Shown here: positions 8,131 through 16,499 of the stretch, piece by piece
Layout of the letters: each line of letters starts with the position of its first letter
How positions within the stretch are numbered: the stretch's first letter is position 1
Source: Thalassospira profundimaris
Lineage (GTDB): Bacteria > Pseudomonadota > Alphaproteobacteria > Rhodospirillales > Thalassospiraceae
DNA: 64,000 bases
NCBI RefSeq assembly: GCF_003326675.1
Contig: NZ_JPWF01000001.1
Span: 124,001-188,000, forward strand
Direction of reading: 5' to 3'
The notes under the pieces: generated by a model
What the model was told of the DNA's origin: nothing
What the model saw: only the letters and a program-made list of their open reading frames with translations
Database searches by the model: none
Position numbers and translations under genes: made by a program

Positions 8131-8715
8131 CTAGTCTTTGGGTGGCAAATTTCGTGGCGTTTCGGAAGAAGACGGATCATTTTTCTGATCATTGGCAGGA
8201 TGGCTGCCTGCACTGACATCTTCAAAATCGCCATCAATGATCGGGCCATTGCCGCGATGTTGCGTACCGCCTGCACCCATGCCGCCAGTGTGACCCCTGC
8301 CTCGATTACCGGGGCCGGCGCCAAATCCGCGGCCACCGAAATTTGTGCGGATGTTACCCGATTGGACCAGTTTCATGATGACCTTCGCCCCGACCAGCTG
8401 ACGCAGCGGCGGGACCAGCAACAGGAAGCCCATGGTATCGGTGACAAAACCCGGTGTAAGGAGCAACACACCAGCGATCAGAATGCAGATGCCGTCAAAC
8501 ATCGCACCGATCGGCATTTCGCCCTGATCCATCTGGCTTTGGGCCTTTGCAAGGGTTTGCAATCCTTGCGCCCGCATCAGCGACGTTCCGAGAATAGCCG
8601 TCAGAATGACAACGCCGATGGTCGGCCACAAACCGATCAGTTCGCCGGCCTGGATAAAGACCGCGATTTCGATAATCGGTATTGCGACGAATATGGCGAG
8701 GACATAAAAACCCAT
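8131..8715 (-). CDS. fxsA: FxsA family membrane protein
   Basis: Small membrane protein of the FxsA family, named for suppressing F-plasmid exclusion of phage T7 when overexpressed; its cellular role is unknown. It has 194 residues. Hydrophobic segments at about 3-20, 26-44 and 73-100 contain the family motifs IFVAIPIIEIAVFIQAG, GTSLMRAQGLQTL and LLTPGFVTDTMGFLLLVPP. The C-terminal 60 residues are polar and glycine-rich with many charged residues, as usual for the cytosolic tail. It is transcribed toward secB, with its own terminator between them. It is divergent from the Tim44-like gene across a 341-bp gap. Confidence 0.88.
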   Translation of the reverse strand: MGFYVLAIFVAIPIIEIAVFIQAGELIGLWPTIGVVILTAILGTSLMRAQGLQTLAKAQSQMDQGEMPIGAMFDGICILIAGVLLLTPGFVTDTMGFLLLVPPLRQLVGAKVIMKLVQSGNIRTNFGGRGFGAGPGNRGRGHTGGMGAGGTQHRGNGPIIDGDFEDVSAGSHPANDQKNDPSSSETPRNLPPKD

Positions 8716-9056
8716 TTTTACTCCGTTCCTTGGTCAGCCTGACCGCAGATTTCATCAATGATTGTGCGGTATTTTAACGTCATTCCTGACAATGTGCTTA
8801 AACATTTGCAGAAAACAACTTGGATTTCAGTGATTTCCCATTAATCTGCAACTGGTAATGGTCGAGAAACTAATGTCATAACGCGACAAAAATGCGGCAG
8901 GACTAATGTTCTGGCCCCATATAAGGGTGAAGACGATCACAGCAAAGAATGTGATCATTGGTTGCCCTTGCATTTGGTTGGGTTCATACCATCTCTCGAC
9001 CACGGTTGGGATGCAAATCCCGCCTGTTTGAAACCACTAGGATCAAGAGATCGGTC
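8716..9056. promoter_or_regulatory. Divergent promoter region of fxsA and the Tim44-like gene
   Basis: 341-bp gap between two genes transcribed outward, so it must hold at least two promoters. An inverted repeat GATCACA (8935-8941) / TGTGATC (8950-8956) with an 8-nt spacer lies about 100 bp before the Tim44-like start. It is the reverse of the CRP arrangement, so not a CRP site; it could be an operator. No gene is seen. Confidence 0.4.
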
Positions 9057-9761
9057 TTGCAGTATTTCGATATCTTTCTATTCGCTCTGATTGCTGTTTT
9101 TCTTGTGCTGCGTCTGCGCGGCGTACTTGGCCGTCGCACCGGCAATGAAAAACAGGGGCCATCCGACATTTTCGGCCGTCAGTCCCACGACAATGACGCC
9201 AATGGTGCCCAGAACGACCAGGTTGCCAAGCAGGACAACGTGTATCGTCTGCCTGAAAATGCAAACGGTCAGGATGCGGAAAATGTTCCGTCCGGCACCT
9301 TTGCAACCCTGCAAAAGATTCAGAAATCCGATCCGAACTTTACCCAGCAGGACTTCCTGAATGGCGCGCGCATGGCATTCGAAATGATCGTCGAATACTT
9401 TGCCAAGGGCGACAAGGATGGCCTGAACCCGCTGCTTTCGGCCGAGGTTTACAAAAACTTTGCCGCGGCAATAGATGCACGCGCTGAAAAAGGCGAGCAC
9501 GAGGAAACCACCCTTGTCGGCATCAAAAGCGCAACCATCCACGATGCCAGCCTCGAAGGCCGTACCGCCTATGTCACGGTGAAATTCGTTTCAGAGGAAG
9601 TTTCGGTTATTCGCAATGACGAGGGTGACGTGGTTTCCGGTGATCCCAACAAGGTGATCGAAGCTGAAGACCTTTGGACCTTTGCGCGCAACATCGAAAG
9701 CCGCGATCCGAACTGGCAGCTGGTGGCGACCGAAACCCCGGAAGAGGAAACCACCGAATAA
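9057..9761 (+). CDS. Tim44/TimA-like inner membrane protein
   Basis: Bacterial member of the Tim44 family, whose mitochondrial relatives anchor the import motor; the bacterial role is unsettled. The start is set at the TTG at 9057, with AAGAGA upstream. From there the protein begins with the membrane anchor YFDIFLFALIAVFLVLRL, followed directly by the family sequence GVLGRRTGNE. The alternative ATG at 8958 adds 33 residues with no family resemblance. A low-complexity linker follows (about 35-70). The Tim44-like NTF2-fold domain occupies about 90-225, with FLNGARMAFEMIVEYFAKGD and DLWTFARNIESRDPNWQLVATE. The chosen length of 234 is the family's usual size. Position beside secB and mltA is conserved in alphaproteobacteria. 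Confidence 0.88.
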   Translation: MQYFDIFLFALIAVFLVLRLRGVLGRRTGNEKQGPSDIFGRQSHDNDANGAQNDQVAKQDNVYRLPENANGQDAENVPSGTFATLQKIQKSDPNFTQQDFLNGARMAFEMIVEYFAKGDKDGLNPLLSAEVYKNFAAAIDARAEKGEHEETTLVGIKSATIHDASLEGRTAYVTVKFVSEEVSVIRNDEGDVVSGDPNKVIEAEDLWTFARNIESRDPNWQLVATETPEEETTE

Positions 9762-9786
9762 GGCGGTTTTCGATCATCAAAAAATC

Positions 9787-9819
9787 AAAGGCGATCCGAC
9801 AATCGGGTCGCCTTTTTTG
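9787..9819 (+). terminator. Terminator of the Tim44-like gene
   Basis: 12-bp stem with one G-U pair (9787-9798 with 9804-9815), loop ACAAT, then a T run. It begins 25 bp past the stop. Confidence 0.88.
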
Positions 9820-9889
9820 TTTGCCCTATCGGGACAGGCTGATCGGCAAATTATCGGCTTGTTAAGCATGTGACAGGCAAGATCACCCT

Positions 9890-11212
9890 TTGTGTTCCGC
9901 CCTTTTCAGGGTGGCTTGTCTGCCTTGTCAAATAACGGGTTCTGTCTTGAAACGTCGTCTGGTTCTTTCGCGCAGTCTTTCGATTATCTCTGTCCTTTTC
10001 GGGGCGCTTGCAGCCCTGGTCTGGATGTTCTGGCCACAATTGACCGGGCAGATCGAAACCCCGCCCAAAGCCGAAGATAAACTGACCTTGCGCCCGGCAA
10101 GCTTTGCCACCCTTGACGGATGGCAAAGCGACGATATGCGCCCGGCCATTCGCGCATTTGCGCGCTCTTGCAAGGCGATGCTGCGCCGTGACGATGGGAA
10201 ACCGGTTGGTCCCGATCCCCGAATGGGAACAATCGGCGACTGGCGCAAAGTCTGTGAAATGGCTGTATCGATTGATATCGATGCGATGCGCAAGGAAGAC
10301 GCCCGTGCGTTCTTTGAAAGCGATTTCAAACCCTATCTTAGTGGCAATGACAATAAGGCAGAGGGCCTTTTCACCGGTTATTACGAACCGGAATTGCGTG
10401 GCAGCCTGACCCGCGAGGGGGCATATCAAACCGCGATCTATCTGAAACCTGATGACATGGTCTCGGTCGATCTTGGCGATTTCAGTGACGAGTTCAAGGG
10501 CAAGAAACTGGTCGGGCGCCTGACAGGCAGCAGCCTTAAGCCCTATTACGATCGGGCAGAGATTGAAAAAGGTGCTTTGTCTGGGCGCGATCTTGAAATG
10601 GTTTGGGTCGATGATGCGGTTGATGCCTTTTTCCTGCAAATTCAGGGGTCCGGCCGGGTTGTTTTGCCTGACAGCAGTGTGTTGCGGATCGGATATGCCG
10701 CGACCAATGGCCATCCCTATTTTGCGATCGGCCGTGAATTGATCGATCGTGGGGCACTCACGCGTGAAACGGTATCGCTTCAGACCATTCGCAAATGGCT
10801 GCATGACAATCCCGATCAGGCCGATGATGTGATGAATACCAACGCATCCTTTGTCTTCTTCCGTCCGCTTAAATCCGATCCGACTGATCCGACTGCGGGT
10901 CCACTGGGGTCACAGGGGGTTGCGCTTGAAACCGGTCGTTCTTTGGCGGTGGATCGCCGGTTTCATGCGATGGGGGTTCCGGTCTGGATCGAAACCCGTG
11001 ATCCGATGAATGAGGATCGCAGTTTCAACCGGTTGATGGTTGCCCAGGATACCGGCGGAGCAATTCGCGGGCCGGTGCGTGGCGATATCTTTTTCGGGCC
11101 CGGTGAGGATGCTGCCCTGTTTGCAGGCCATATGAACAGAAAAGGCCAGAAATTCGTTCTGTTGCCAGCCACGATTGATCCGCAAAGCTGGCCCAAGGAC
11201 GAAATGCAATGA
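9890..11212 (+). CDS. mltA: Membrane-bound lytic murein transglycosylase A
   Basis: Cleaves peptidoglycan glycan strands with formation of 1,6-anhydro ends in the periplasm. The open frame gives 440 residues. A TTG at 9947 (protein LKRRLVLSRSL) would give 421 and puts the basic residues directly before the hydrophobic segment SLSIISVLFGALAALVWMFW, so it may be the true start. There is no lipobox cysteine, so a membrane anchor is likelier than a lipoprotein. The MltA domain contains GLFTGYYEPELRGS and IQGSGRVVLPD. The C-terminal 3D domain has the three aspartates, including MVAQDTGGAIRGPVRGDIFFG. It follows the Tim44-like gene, the usual alphaproteobacterial order. The smr gene often found next is absent. 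Confidence 0.92.
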   Translation: MCSALFRVACLPCQITGSVLKRRLVLSRSLSIISVLFGALAALVWMFWPQLTGQIETPPKAEDKLTLRPASFATLDGWQSDDMRPAIRAFARSCKAMLRRDDGKPVGPDPRMGTIGDWRKVCEMAVSIDIDAMRKEDARAFFESDFKPYLSGNDNKAEGLFTGYYEPELRGSLTREGAYQTAIYLKPDDMVSVDLGDFSDEFKGKKLVGRLTGSSLKPYYDRAEIEKGALSGRDLEMVWVDDAVDAFFLQIQGSGRVVLPDSSVLRIGYAATNGHPYFAIGRELIDRGALTRETVSLQTIRKWLHDNPDQADDVMNTNASFVFFRPLKSDPTDPTAGPLGSQGVALETGRSLAVDRRFHAMGVPVWIETRDPMNEDRSFNRLMVAQDTGGAIRGPVRGDIFFGPGEDAALFAGHMNRKGQKFVLLPATIDPQSWPKDEMQ

Positions 11213-11335
11213 TCTGTAAAAATTGCATTGGCGCAAAGCTGTGAGGTGACAAAGTCCCGTCAGGCTTTAAACTTGTCGCAGCTTTTGTATTGCCAAATTG
11301 ACCTGCCCCCGCCATGACAAGGGAAATGCCTGCCG

Positions 11336-11701
11336 ATGCTGCGTCATATTGTTCTTTTGCAGGTGGCTGATCATGTTGCACCTGATCAAGTCAAATCGAT
11401 CATCGACCAGCTTGCCAATGCGGCCATGTCCCTGCCCGGTACATTGGCGTTTTGTGGTGGTGAGAAGAAAGCTGGCAGTGGCCTAAGCCAGGGATTCACC
11501 CATGGCTTTAATATCGACTTTATCGATGAACAGTCGCGCGATGACTATCTGGCGGAACTCGATAGTGACCGGGTGGGCAACAGGCTTTCTGAAATTACGG
11601 TCGGTGGTCTTGGCGGGATTCTTGTGATGAATATCGATCTGAATGATATCCGCACCCCGGATAAGAACCCCGACCGTAAACCACAGCTCCGCTGGGTGTG
11701 A
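11336..11701 (+). CDS. Dabb (stress-responsive alpha/beta-barrel) domain protein
   Basis: Small 121-residue protein of the dimeric alpha/beta barrel (Dabb) superfamily, related to plant Hs1 and SP1 stress proteins. Most members have no assigned reaction. The fold is suggested by the N-terminal MLRHIVLLQVADHVAPDQVK with the conserved histidine, the central strand HGFNIDFIDEQSRDDYLAE, and the helix typical of EthD/Dabb domains. The C-terminus after about residue 105 is charged and probably unstructured. It stands alone, 123 bp past mltA and convergent with the EamA gene across a 31-bp gap, so it may be co-transcribed with mltA. Confidence 0.75.
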   Translation: MLRHIVLLQVADHVAPDQVKSIIDQLANAAMSLPGTLAFCGGEKKAGSGLSQGFTHGFNIDFIDEQSRDDYLAELDSDRVGNRLSEITVGGLGGILVMNIDLNDIRTPDKNPDRKPQLRWV

Positions 11702-11732
11702 TTGATATAAATATATTTATTTGATCTTATAT

Positions 11733-12626
11733 CTATATTTCTTTGGGCTGTTTTCTGGAAAACACCCCCATAAGCTTTCCACCGAACACATTAATCATCA
11801 AGCCGGCCATGACCAGAATGGCCGAGATAATCTTGATCGGTCCAAAATCCTCGCCCAGAACCATTGCCGATGTTGCCATGCCGACAATCGGCACCAGAAG
11901 TGTAAACGGCGCAACAAGCCCGACCGGCAAGGTTGACAGCAACCGTCCCCAGATCGCAAAACCCAGCAAGGTTACAGGATAAGCCAGATACAGGATCGAC
12001 CCGACCCCGATCCAGCTGATCTGATCACCAAGTGTTGCAAGATTGGCGCGGTCCTCGGTCAGGAAGGACAGGATGGCAAGCGGGATTGGCGGAATAAGGC
12101 TGGCCCAGACCACGAAAGACAGCATTTGCACCGACCCTGCCCGCTTCATAATGATATTGGCAACACCCCAGGCCGCTGCCGCGGCGACAACAAGCGCAAG
12201 TCCGATGGCGGTAATCGATCCGTCAGAGACAAACAACAGCAACCCGACCCCGCAAAAGGCCACCAGCATGGCGATATAGCGATGCGGGCCGATCTTTTCA
12301 CCAAGCAGAAAGACACCGAGGATCAGGGTAAAGAAGGCCTGAAGTTGCAGGACAAGCGACGAAATCCCGGCCGATAACCCCAGATCCATGCCCAGAAACA
12401 GCAGGGAAAACTTGATACATCCCAGAACCACGCCAAAACCGACCACATATTTCCAGGGACATTTGGGGCGTGGCAGGAAGAACACCGCGGGCAAGGCCGC
12501 AAAGGCAAATCGCAATGATGACAGCAAGATCGGCGGCATTTCACCAAGGCCAAGCTTGATCACCGTAAAATTCGCCCCCCAGATGGTGACGACCAGTAGG
12601 ATTGCGAAAAACTGTCCGAGTGACAT
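11733..12626 (-). CDS. EamA/DMT-family transporter
   Basis: Inner-membrane exporter or permease of the drug/metabolite transporter superfamily, with about ten membrane segments in two EamA repeats. It has 297 residues. The first repeat begins LGQFFAILLVVTIWGANFTVIKLGL, a typical EamA start with GxNF. The first repeat ends near LLLFVSDG, and the second runs from ALVVAAAAAWGVANIIMKRA to the C-terminus, which ends in charged residues. The sequence resembles the O-acetylserine/cysteine exporter YdeD/EamA (the VAPFTLLVPIVGM segment), but substrate cannot be told. It lies downstream of the rlmN terminator and is therefore probably separately transcribed. Confidence 0.85.
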   Translation of the reverse strand: MSLGQFFAILLVVTIWGANFTVIKLGLGEMPPILLSSLRFAFAALPAVFFLPRPKCPWKYVVGFGVVLGCIKFSLLFLGMDLGLSAGISSLVLQLQAFFTLILGVFLLGEKIGPHRYIAMLVAFCGVGLLLFVSDGSITAIGLALVVAAAAAWGVANIIMKRAGSVQMLSFVVWASLIPPIPLAILSFLTEDRANLATLGDQISWIGVGSILYLAYPVTLLGFAIWGRLLSTLPVGLVAPFTLLVPIVGMATSAMVLGEDFGPIKIISAILVMAGLMINVFGGKLMGVFSRKQPKEI

Positions 12627-12753
12627 AACCGTTTGTGACCTTGCGATAATTTCGTGGGGAAATTCACGCTATGCCTGTCGGGGTTGATCGACAATCAAAA
12701 CAATGTCATGGCGACAATTTTGCGCAAGGATGTGAAACGACCCGGAACGCAAA

Positions 12754-12783
12754 ACACCGGATAGCTGGGCCATCCGGTGTTTC
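12754..12783 (-). terminator. Terminator of rlmN
   Basis: Perfect 9-bp stem (12754-12762 with 12772-12780), 9-nt loop, with TTTTGCG following on the minus strand. It lies 40 bp past the rlmN stop. Confidence 0.7.
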
Positions 12784-12820
12784 TGAACGCATTTTTATTC
12801 TGATGAAGGTCAGGTTTGCA

Positions 12821-14065
12821 TTACTGCGCGGCAACCACGCCTTCGTCGCTGGCACCTGCACCGGATTGGCCGCAACCCGATACGCGTGATTTACGCTGAC
12901 GCTGGCTTTCGGATTTCAGCTGACCACAGGCGGCCAGAATATCGCGGCCGCGCGGCCAGCGGATCGGAGCTTCATAGCCGTTATCAAGCAGGATCTGCGC
13001 GAATTTCTTGATATCGTTGGTCGGTGTGCATTCATAATCCGAACCCGGCCATTTGTTGAATGGGATCAGGTTGAACTTGCAGTGAATGCCTTTGACCAGC
13101 TTTGCCAGTGCACGGGCATGTTCCGGTTTATCGTTCACGCCCTTGAGCATCACATATTCCATGGTGATCGGACGGGAATTGGACATGCCCGGATAGTTCC
13201 GGCAGGCATCCATCAGTTCCTTAAGCGGGTATTTCTTGTTGATCGGCATGATTTCATTGCGCAGATCATCATCAGGTGCATGCAGCGAAATCGCCAGACC
13301 AACACCAAGTTCCTCGCCGCACCGCACGATTTCCGGAACCACGCCGGATGTCGAAAGCGTCACACGGCGGCGCGAGATCGAAATACCTTCGCCATCCATG
13401 GCAATGCGCAGCGCATCGCGGACATTTTCATAGTTAAACAGCGGTTCACCCATGCCCATCATCACGATGTTGGACAGGCGACGGATACCATTGGCCGGGG
13501 TCGGCCATTCGCCATAGCTGTCACGTGCAACCATGAACTGGCTGACGATTTCGCCAGGTGTCAGGTTGCGCACCAGAAGCTGGGTGCCGGTATGGCAGAA
13601 TTTACAGGTCAGGGTACAGCCAACCTGGGACGAAATGCAGACCGCACCACGATCTTCGTTGCGATCAGGGATATAGACTGTCTCGGCCTCGTTACCGTCA
13701 TGGAATTTCATCAGCCATTTATGGGTATCATCGGTGCTTTTCTGATCGGCTGTCAGGACCGGGCGACCGATATAGAAATCCTGTGCGATGCGATCGCGCA
13801 GCTTTTTGGAAATATTGGTCATATCGTCGATGTTGGTCACACCGCGGTTATAGATCCAGTTCCAAAGCTGTTTGACGCGGAACTTGCTTTCGCCCATGTC
13901 GGCCATAAGCTCGGTCAGTTCTTCACGGGTAATCCCGACCAGATCGCGACGTCCGTCGGCAGCCAGCCCATTGGCAGCGCGCGAAACGAAGTCAGTCAGC
14001 GACGGTCCGTCCTGAAGGGCGGATGCGTTGGTCTGGGGTGCATTTTCGGTCAGGACGTCGGTCAT
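12821..14065 (-). CDS. rlmN: Dual-specificity 23S rRNA/tRNA adenine-C2 methyltransferase RlmN
   Basis: Radical SAM enzyme that methylates A2503 of 23S rRNA and A37 of some tRNAs. The start is set at 14065 ([10 protein letters not shown]); the longer frame to 14185 is non-conserved, and GAGAGAG precedes this ATG. From that start the 414 residues have the iron-sulphur motif CTLTCKFC (C150, C154, C157) within [17 protein letters not shown]-binding segments include [13 protein letters not shown], and the C-terminal [14 protein letters not shown] holds the catalytic cysteine, with the first methyl-carrying cysteine in the mature fold. The C-terminal tail after this motif is about 25 residues longer than in E. 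coli and of low complexity. It ends in a terminator. Confidence 0.96.
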   Translation of the reverse strand: MTDVLTENAPQTNASALQDGPSLTDFVSRAANGLAADGRRDLVGITREELTELMADMGESKFRVKQLWNWIYNRGVTNIDDMTNISKKLRDRIAQDFYIGRPVLTADQKSTDDTHKWLMKFHDGNEAETVYIPDRNEDRGAVCISSQVGCTLTCKFCHTGTQLLVRNLTPGEIVSQFMVARDSYGEWPTPANGIRRLSNIVMMGMGEPLFNYENVRDALRIAMDGEGISISRRRVTLSTSGVVPEIVRCGEELGVGLAISLHAPDDDLRNEIMPINKKYPLKELMDACRNYPGMSNSRPITMEYVMLKGVNDKPEHARALAKLVKGIHCKFNLIPFNKWPGSDYECTPTNDIKKFAQILLDNGYEAPIRWPRGRDILAACGQLKSESQRQRKSRVSGCGQSGAGASDEGVVAAQ

Positions 14066-14198
14066 CCCGGGCTCTCTCTCTTGGTTTTGGTGGTCTTGCC
14101 GGTTGCATCTGGCGCGCTTTGCGCTTCTGCGCAATAGCGGGACTATAGCAGAAAAAACGCCAAAATGCGTCGGGCAGATCAACATGTCTATAAAGCTT

Positions 14199-14219
14199 GG
14201 CCCCGCATATAGCGGGGCC
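14199..14219. terminator. GC-rich hairpin between rlmN and the IalB-like gene
   Basis: Perfect 8-bp stem (14199-14206 with 14212-14219), 5-nt loop, 107 bp past the IalB-like stop on the minus strand. There is no proper T run, so termination is uncertain. Confidence 0.4.
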
Positions 14220-14326
14220 GGGCAAAATTAGAAACGATAAATTTCACATTGCTGCTATCGCGCATATGCAATCAGGGTTGCACATCAGGCCCGTACAGCA
14301 TCACTTACCGGTTCGAAATAAACGGA

Positions 14327-14890
14327 TCAGTTGACCGGCTTGGTATTACAAGCCTTTGAAATCGCGTTATAGGCGGCGGTAAAGCCTGACAGGGAATAGG
14401 TGTCGGTGGTTTGTGTTCCACGTGTGGAATAGCCGACGACAACCATACTCGATCCCGATTTCATCGCACTGACAAGTTTGCGGTCGGTTTCGGCATCAAC
14501 GGCCCAGGCGGAATCAGCATGGGTAAACAGGCTGAATTTCTTGGAATCGATTCGAAGATCAACCGTGCTTTTGTCCTTGAAGGTGTAACCGGTAATGAAG
14601 CTGACTTCATTAAACAGTTTCAACCCCGGACGGTGCGTAACCATCACATAAATCTTGCCGCGCTGGGTATAGTCACCTTTGGCCGAGGTCGGCTGACTGC
14701 CCATATAGCAGACTTTCTGGCCTTCTTCGGAATAGGTATAGCCTTCCCATTTGCCAAAGACGTCAATCAGCTGAGGCGTATTCTGGGCCTGCGCACTGGT
14801 CGCAGGAATGCTGAGTGCAATCACATAGACAAAAGCCGACAGGGCAGCGGCAATCGAAGTTCTGACGAGACGATGGGCGTGTTTTTTCAT
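14327..14890 (-). CDS. Invasion-associated locus B (IalB) family periplasmic protein
   Basis: Secreted or periplasmic protein of the IalB family, widespread in alphaproteobacteria. The original member is a Bartonella invasion factor, but free-living relatives have no known role. The ATG at 14890 (MKKHAHRLVRTS) starts a clear signal peptide with cleavage likely after ATSAQA (about residue 33). The mature part has W-containing GKWEGYTYSEEGQKVCYM, with the conserved early cysteine, and a C-terminal ISKACNTK cysteine that would pair with it, as in the family. The 187 residues match. The frame upstream to 15052 is rejected because it would bury the signal peptide. It is isolated by gaps of about 260-290 bp. 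Confidence 0.85.
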   Translation of the reverse strand: MKKHAHRLVRTSIAAALSAFVYVIALSIPATSAQAQNTPQLIDVFGKWEGYTYSEEGQKVCYMGSQPTSAKGDYTQRGKIYVMVTHRPGLKLFNEVSFITGYTFKDKSTVDLRIDSKKFSLFTHADSAWAVDAETDRKLVSAMKSGSSMVVVGYSTRGTQTTDTYSLSGFTAAYNAISKACNTKPVN

Positions 14891-15183
14891 GAGGTCGCGT
14901 ATCGTGTCTGAAGTTTCGGGACGGGCCCAAACGGGCCGTGAAGGAGGTAATAAAACCATCTGATATGGCAAATTTATGAGGTCGCTTATCGGAGCCTGCC
15001 AACAAAAGGTAAAGATTAAACCAAGGAATTCCGATTGGGCTGGTGAAATCACGCTTTTACCTGAAATTCAGGCGATTTCAGGATGTTTGCAAGCAATCCA
15101 TGACCGAAAACACACAGTTTTGGTGTGATCGCGATAACAATCATATGCGGTCATCGGGGATATCAGGCGGTGCAGATTTGCAA

Positions 15184-15714
15184 TCAGCCTTGGTTCAGAC
15201 CCAGTTTGACGATCTGGTCGAGGCAATCCTGCACTGTGATTGCCGAATTCCCGCGGCGCATGCGTGCCAGCATATGGCGCAATTCCCGCGGGGCACCTTC
15301 GGCTTTGGGCACAAAGAATGCGTCAAACGAACATTGTTCGGACCGGTATTGCCAAACCTGGATATCGCCTTCGCCACGGATCATTTCCGGCGTGCCAACT
15401 TTGGCTGCAAACGCATCTTCTGACAGGCCCTTAAGGGTGTCGCTTGGAATGCGCTTGAACGGGATTGCCGCAACAGTTTTGCCGGTTTTACTGGTTTCGG
15501 GTTTTTTGCGCACAACCGGACGGGTGGTTTTGACCGGTTCGGTTCGGGCCGCAGGTTTGGATTGACCGTAACTGGTGTTGGTCGTGCCCGGCGGCACGGC
15601 ATTGCCGCCACACGCACTAAGCCCCACAACAATCAGGGCCAGAATGCACAACACCCCGAACGGACGGGTGATGTCCGTTCGGGGTGTTGATATGGTCAAA
15701 CCGGCTACGCGCAC
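15184..15714 (-). CDS. Putative lipoprotein (unrecognised)
   Basis: 176 residues. The N-terminus has basic residues, a hydrophobic stretch and the lipobox LSAC (about 32-35), so it should be lipidated on C35 and exported. A proline- and basic-rich linker follows (about 45-80). The globular C-terminus contains LKGLSEDAFAAKVGTPEMI, which resembles the SmpA/OmlA-type start of short lipoproteins that test a sequence against a downstream pair, then QVWQYRSEQCSFDAFF with a second cysteine. I do not recognise a named family. Its start is 5 bp past the bactofilin stop, so the two are co-transcribed. Confidence 0.7.
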   Translation of the reverse strand: MRVAGLTISTPRTDITRPFGVLCILALIVVGLSACGGNAVPPGTTNTSYGQSKPAARTEPVKTTRPVVRKKPETSKTGKTVAAIPFKRIPSDTLKGLSEDAFAAKVGTPEMIRGEGDIQVWQYRSEQCSFDAFFVPKAEGAPRELRHMLARMRRGNSAITVQDCLDQIVKLGLNQG

Positions 15715-15719
15715 AGGAA

Positions 15720-16427
15720 TTAGGAGTCTTCTGATTTGCGCGGAATGGTGATGGCAGCCGTGGTGCCAGCACGCGAGGTGCCGTCGTCGCTACCTTCAAG
15801 ATAGTCAAGTTCACCCTTGATGCGGGCGCCATTTTCGATCTGGATCGACCCATAGGTGATTTTGCCGGTGATTTCGGCAGAATTGATGATCGTGACGCGA
15901 CGCGCGTTCAGATCGCCTTCGAACTTGCCGCTGATTTCTGCTTCGTCAACCTGTGCCGAACCGATGAAGGAACCACCGTCGGAAACTTCCAGACGGGTGC
16001 AATCCTTGATCTGTGCTTCGACAACGCCTTCGACAACCAGAACGTCACAGGAACCGATTTCGCCCTTAAGCGTGATATCACGACCAACCGTCAGCTTTTT
16101 GCCTTCGGCATTGTTGGCGGCACTTGCCGGGCGGCCTGCACTGCCGCGGGTCGGGATTTCCAGCGGGCGTTTCGGGATTTCCGGGCGGAAGCTGGTGGAA
16201 TGCGGTTTACTGGACATTTGCGGTTCATCCTTTGTGCGCGGCTTGGTGAAGAGCTGCGGCTCGGTTCGTTTTTCTGTTTTTTCGGCAATGCCGGCGACCT
16301 GGTCAACTTGTATTTCAGCGGCCTTGGTCGTGGTCCCGGAAAGCGTGCCTGATCCATCCTTGACAGATGTATCGGACGAAGCCGCACTGCTGTCGACTGT
16401 TTTATTGGCTTTTTTCTTTCCAAACAT
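15720..16427 (-). CDS. Bactofilin (polymer-forming cytoskeletal protein)
   Basis: Bactofilins polymerise without nucleotide into filaments or sheets that position cell-wall enzymes or chromosome-segregation factors. The protein has 235 residues. The first 115 are a disordered, basic and serine/threonine-rich N-terminus. The beta-helical bactofilin core follows at about 122-215, with GRDITLKGEIGSCDVLVVEG, EVSDGGSFIGSAQVDEAEI and SIQIENGARIKGELDYL. The polymer-forming core is of normal length; the tail is longer than in many relatives. It lies in the run EI24 (upstream, 72 bp) then bactofilin then lipoprotein (5 bp), all leftward. A role in envelope shape is suggested by the lipoprotein neighbour, but this is inference. 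Confidence 0.9.
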   Translation of the reverse strand: MFGKKKANKTVDSSAASSDTSVKDGSGTLSGTTTKAAEIQVDQVAGIAEKTEKRTEPQLFTKPRTKDEPQMSSKPHSTSFRPEIPKRPLEIPTRGSAGRPASAANNAEGKKLTVGRDITLKGEIGSCDVLVVEGVVEAQIKDCTRLEVSDGGSFIGSAQVDEAEISGKFEGDLNARRVTIINSAEITGKITYGSIQIENGARIKGELDYLEGSDDGTSRAGTTAAITIPRKSEDS

Positions 16428-16499
16428 TGGATGACCAGGTCCTTCAAGTTGCAGTTTTGGTTCAGGGGTCCGTTTTCCGCAAGTCGCTTTACATCCGCA

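Noticed and set aside
8935-8956. CRP site before the Tim44-like gene
   Set aside because: The arms are in reverse order (TCACA then TGTGA), so the CRP consensus is not met.
9851-10804. 317-residue frame opposite mltA
   Set aside because: Antisense shadow of a gene with strong motifs; no recognisable domain.
13082-14137. 351-residue frame opposite rlmN
   Set aside because: Antisense shadow of a clear radical SAM enzyme.
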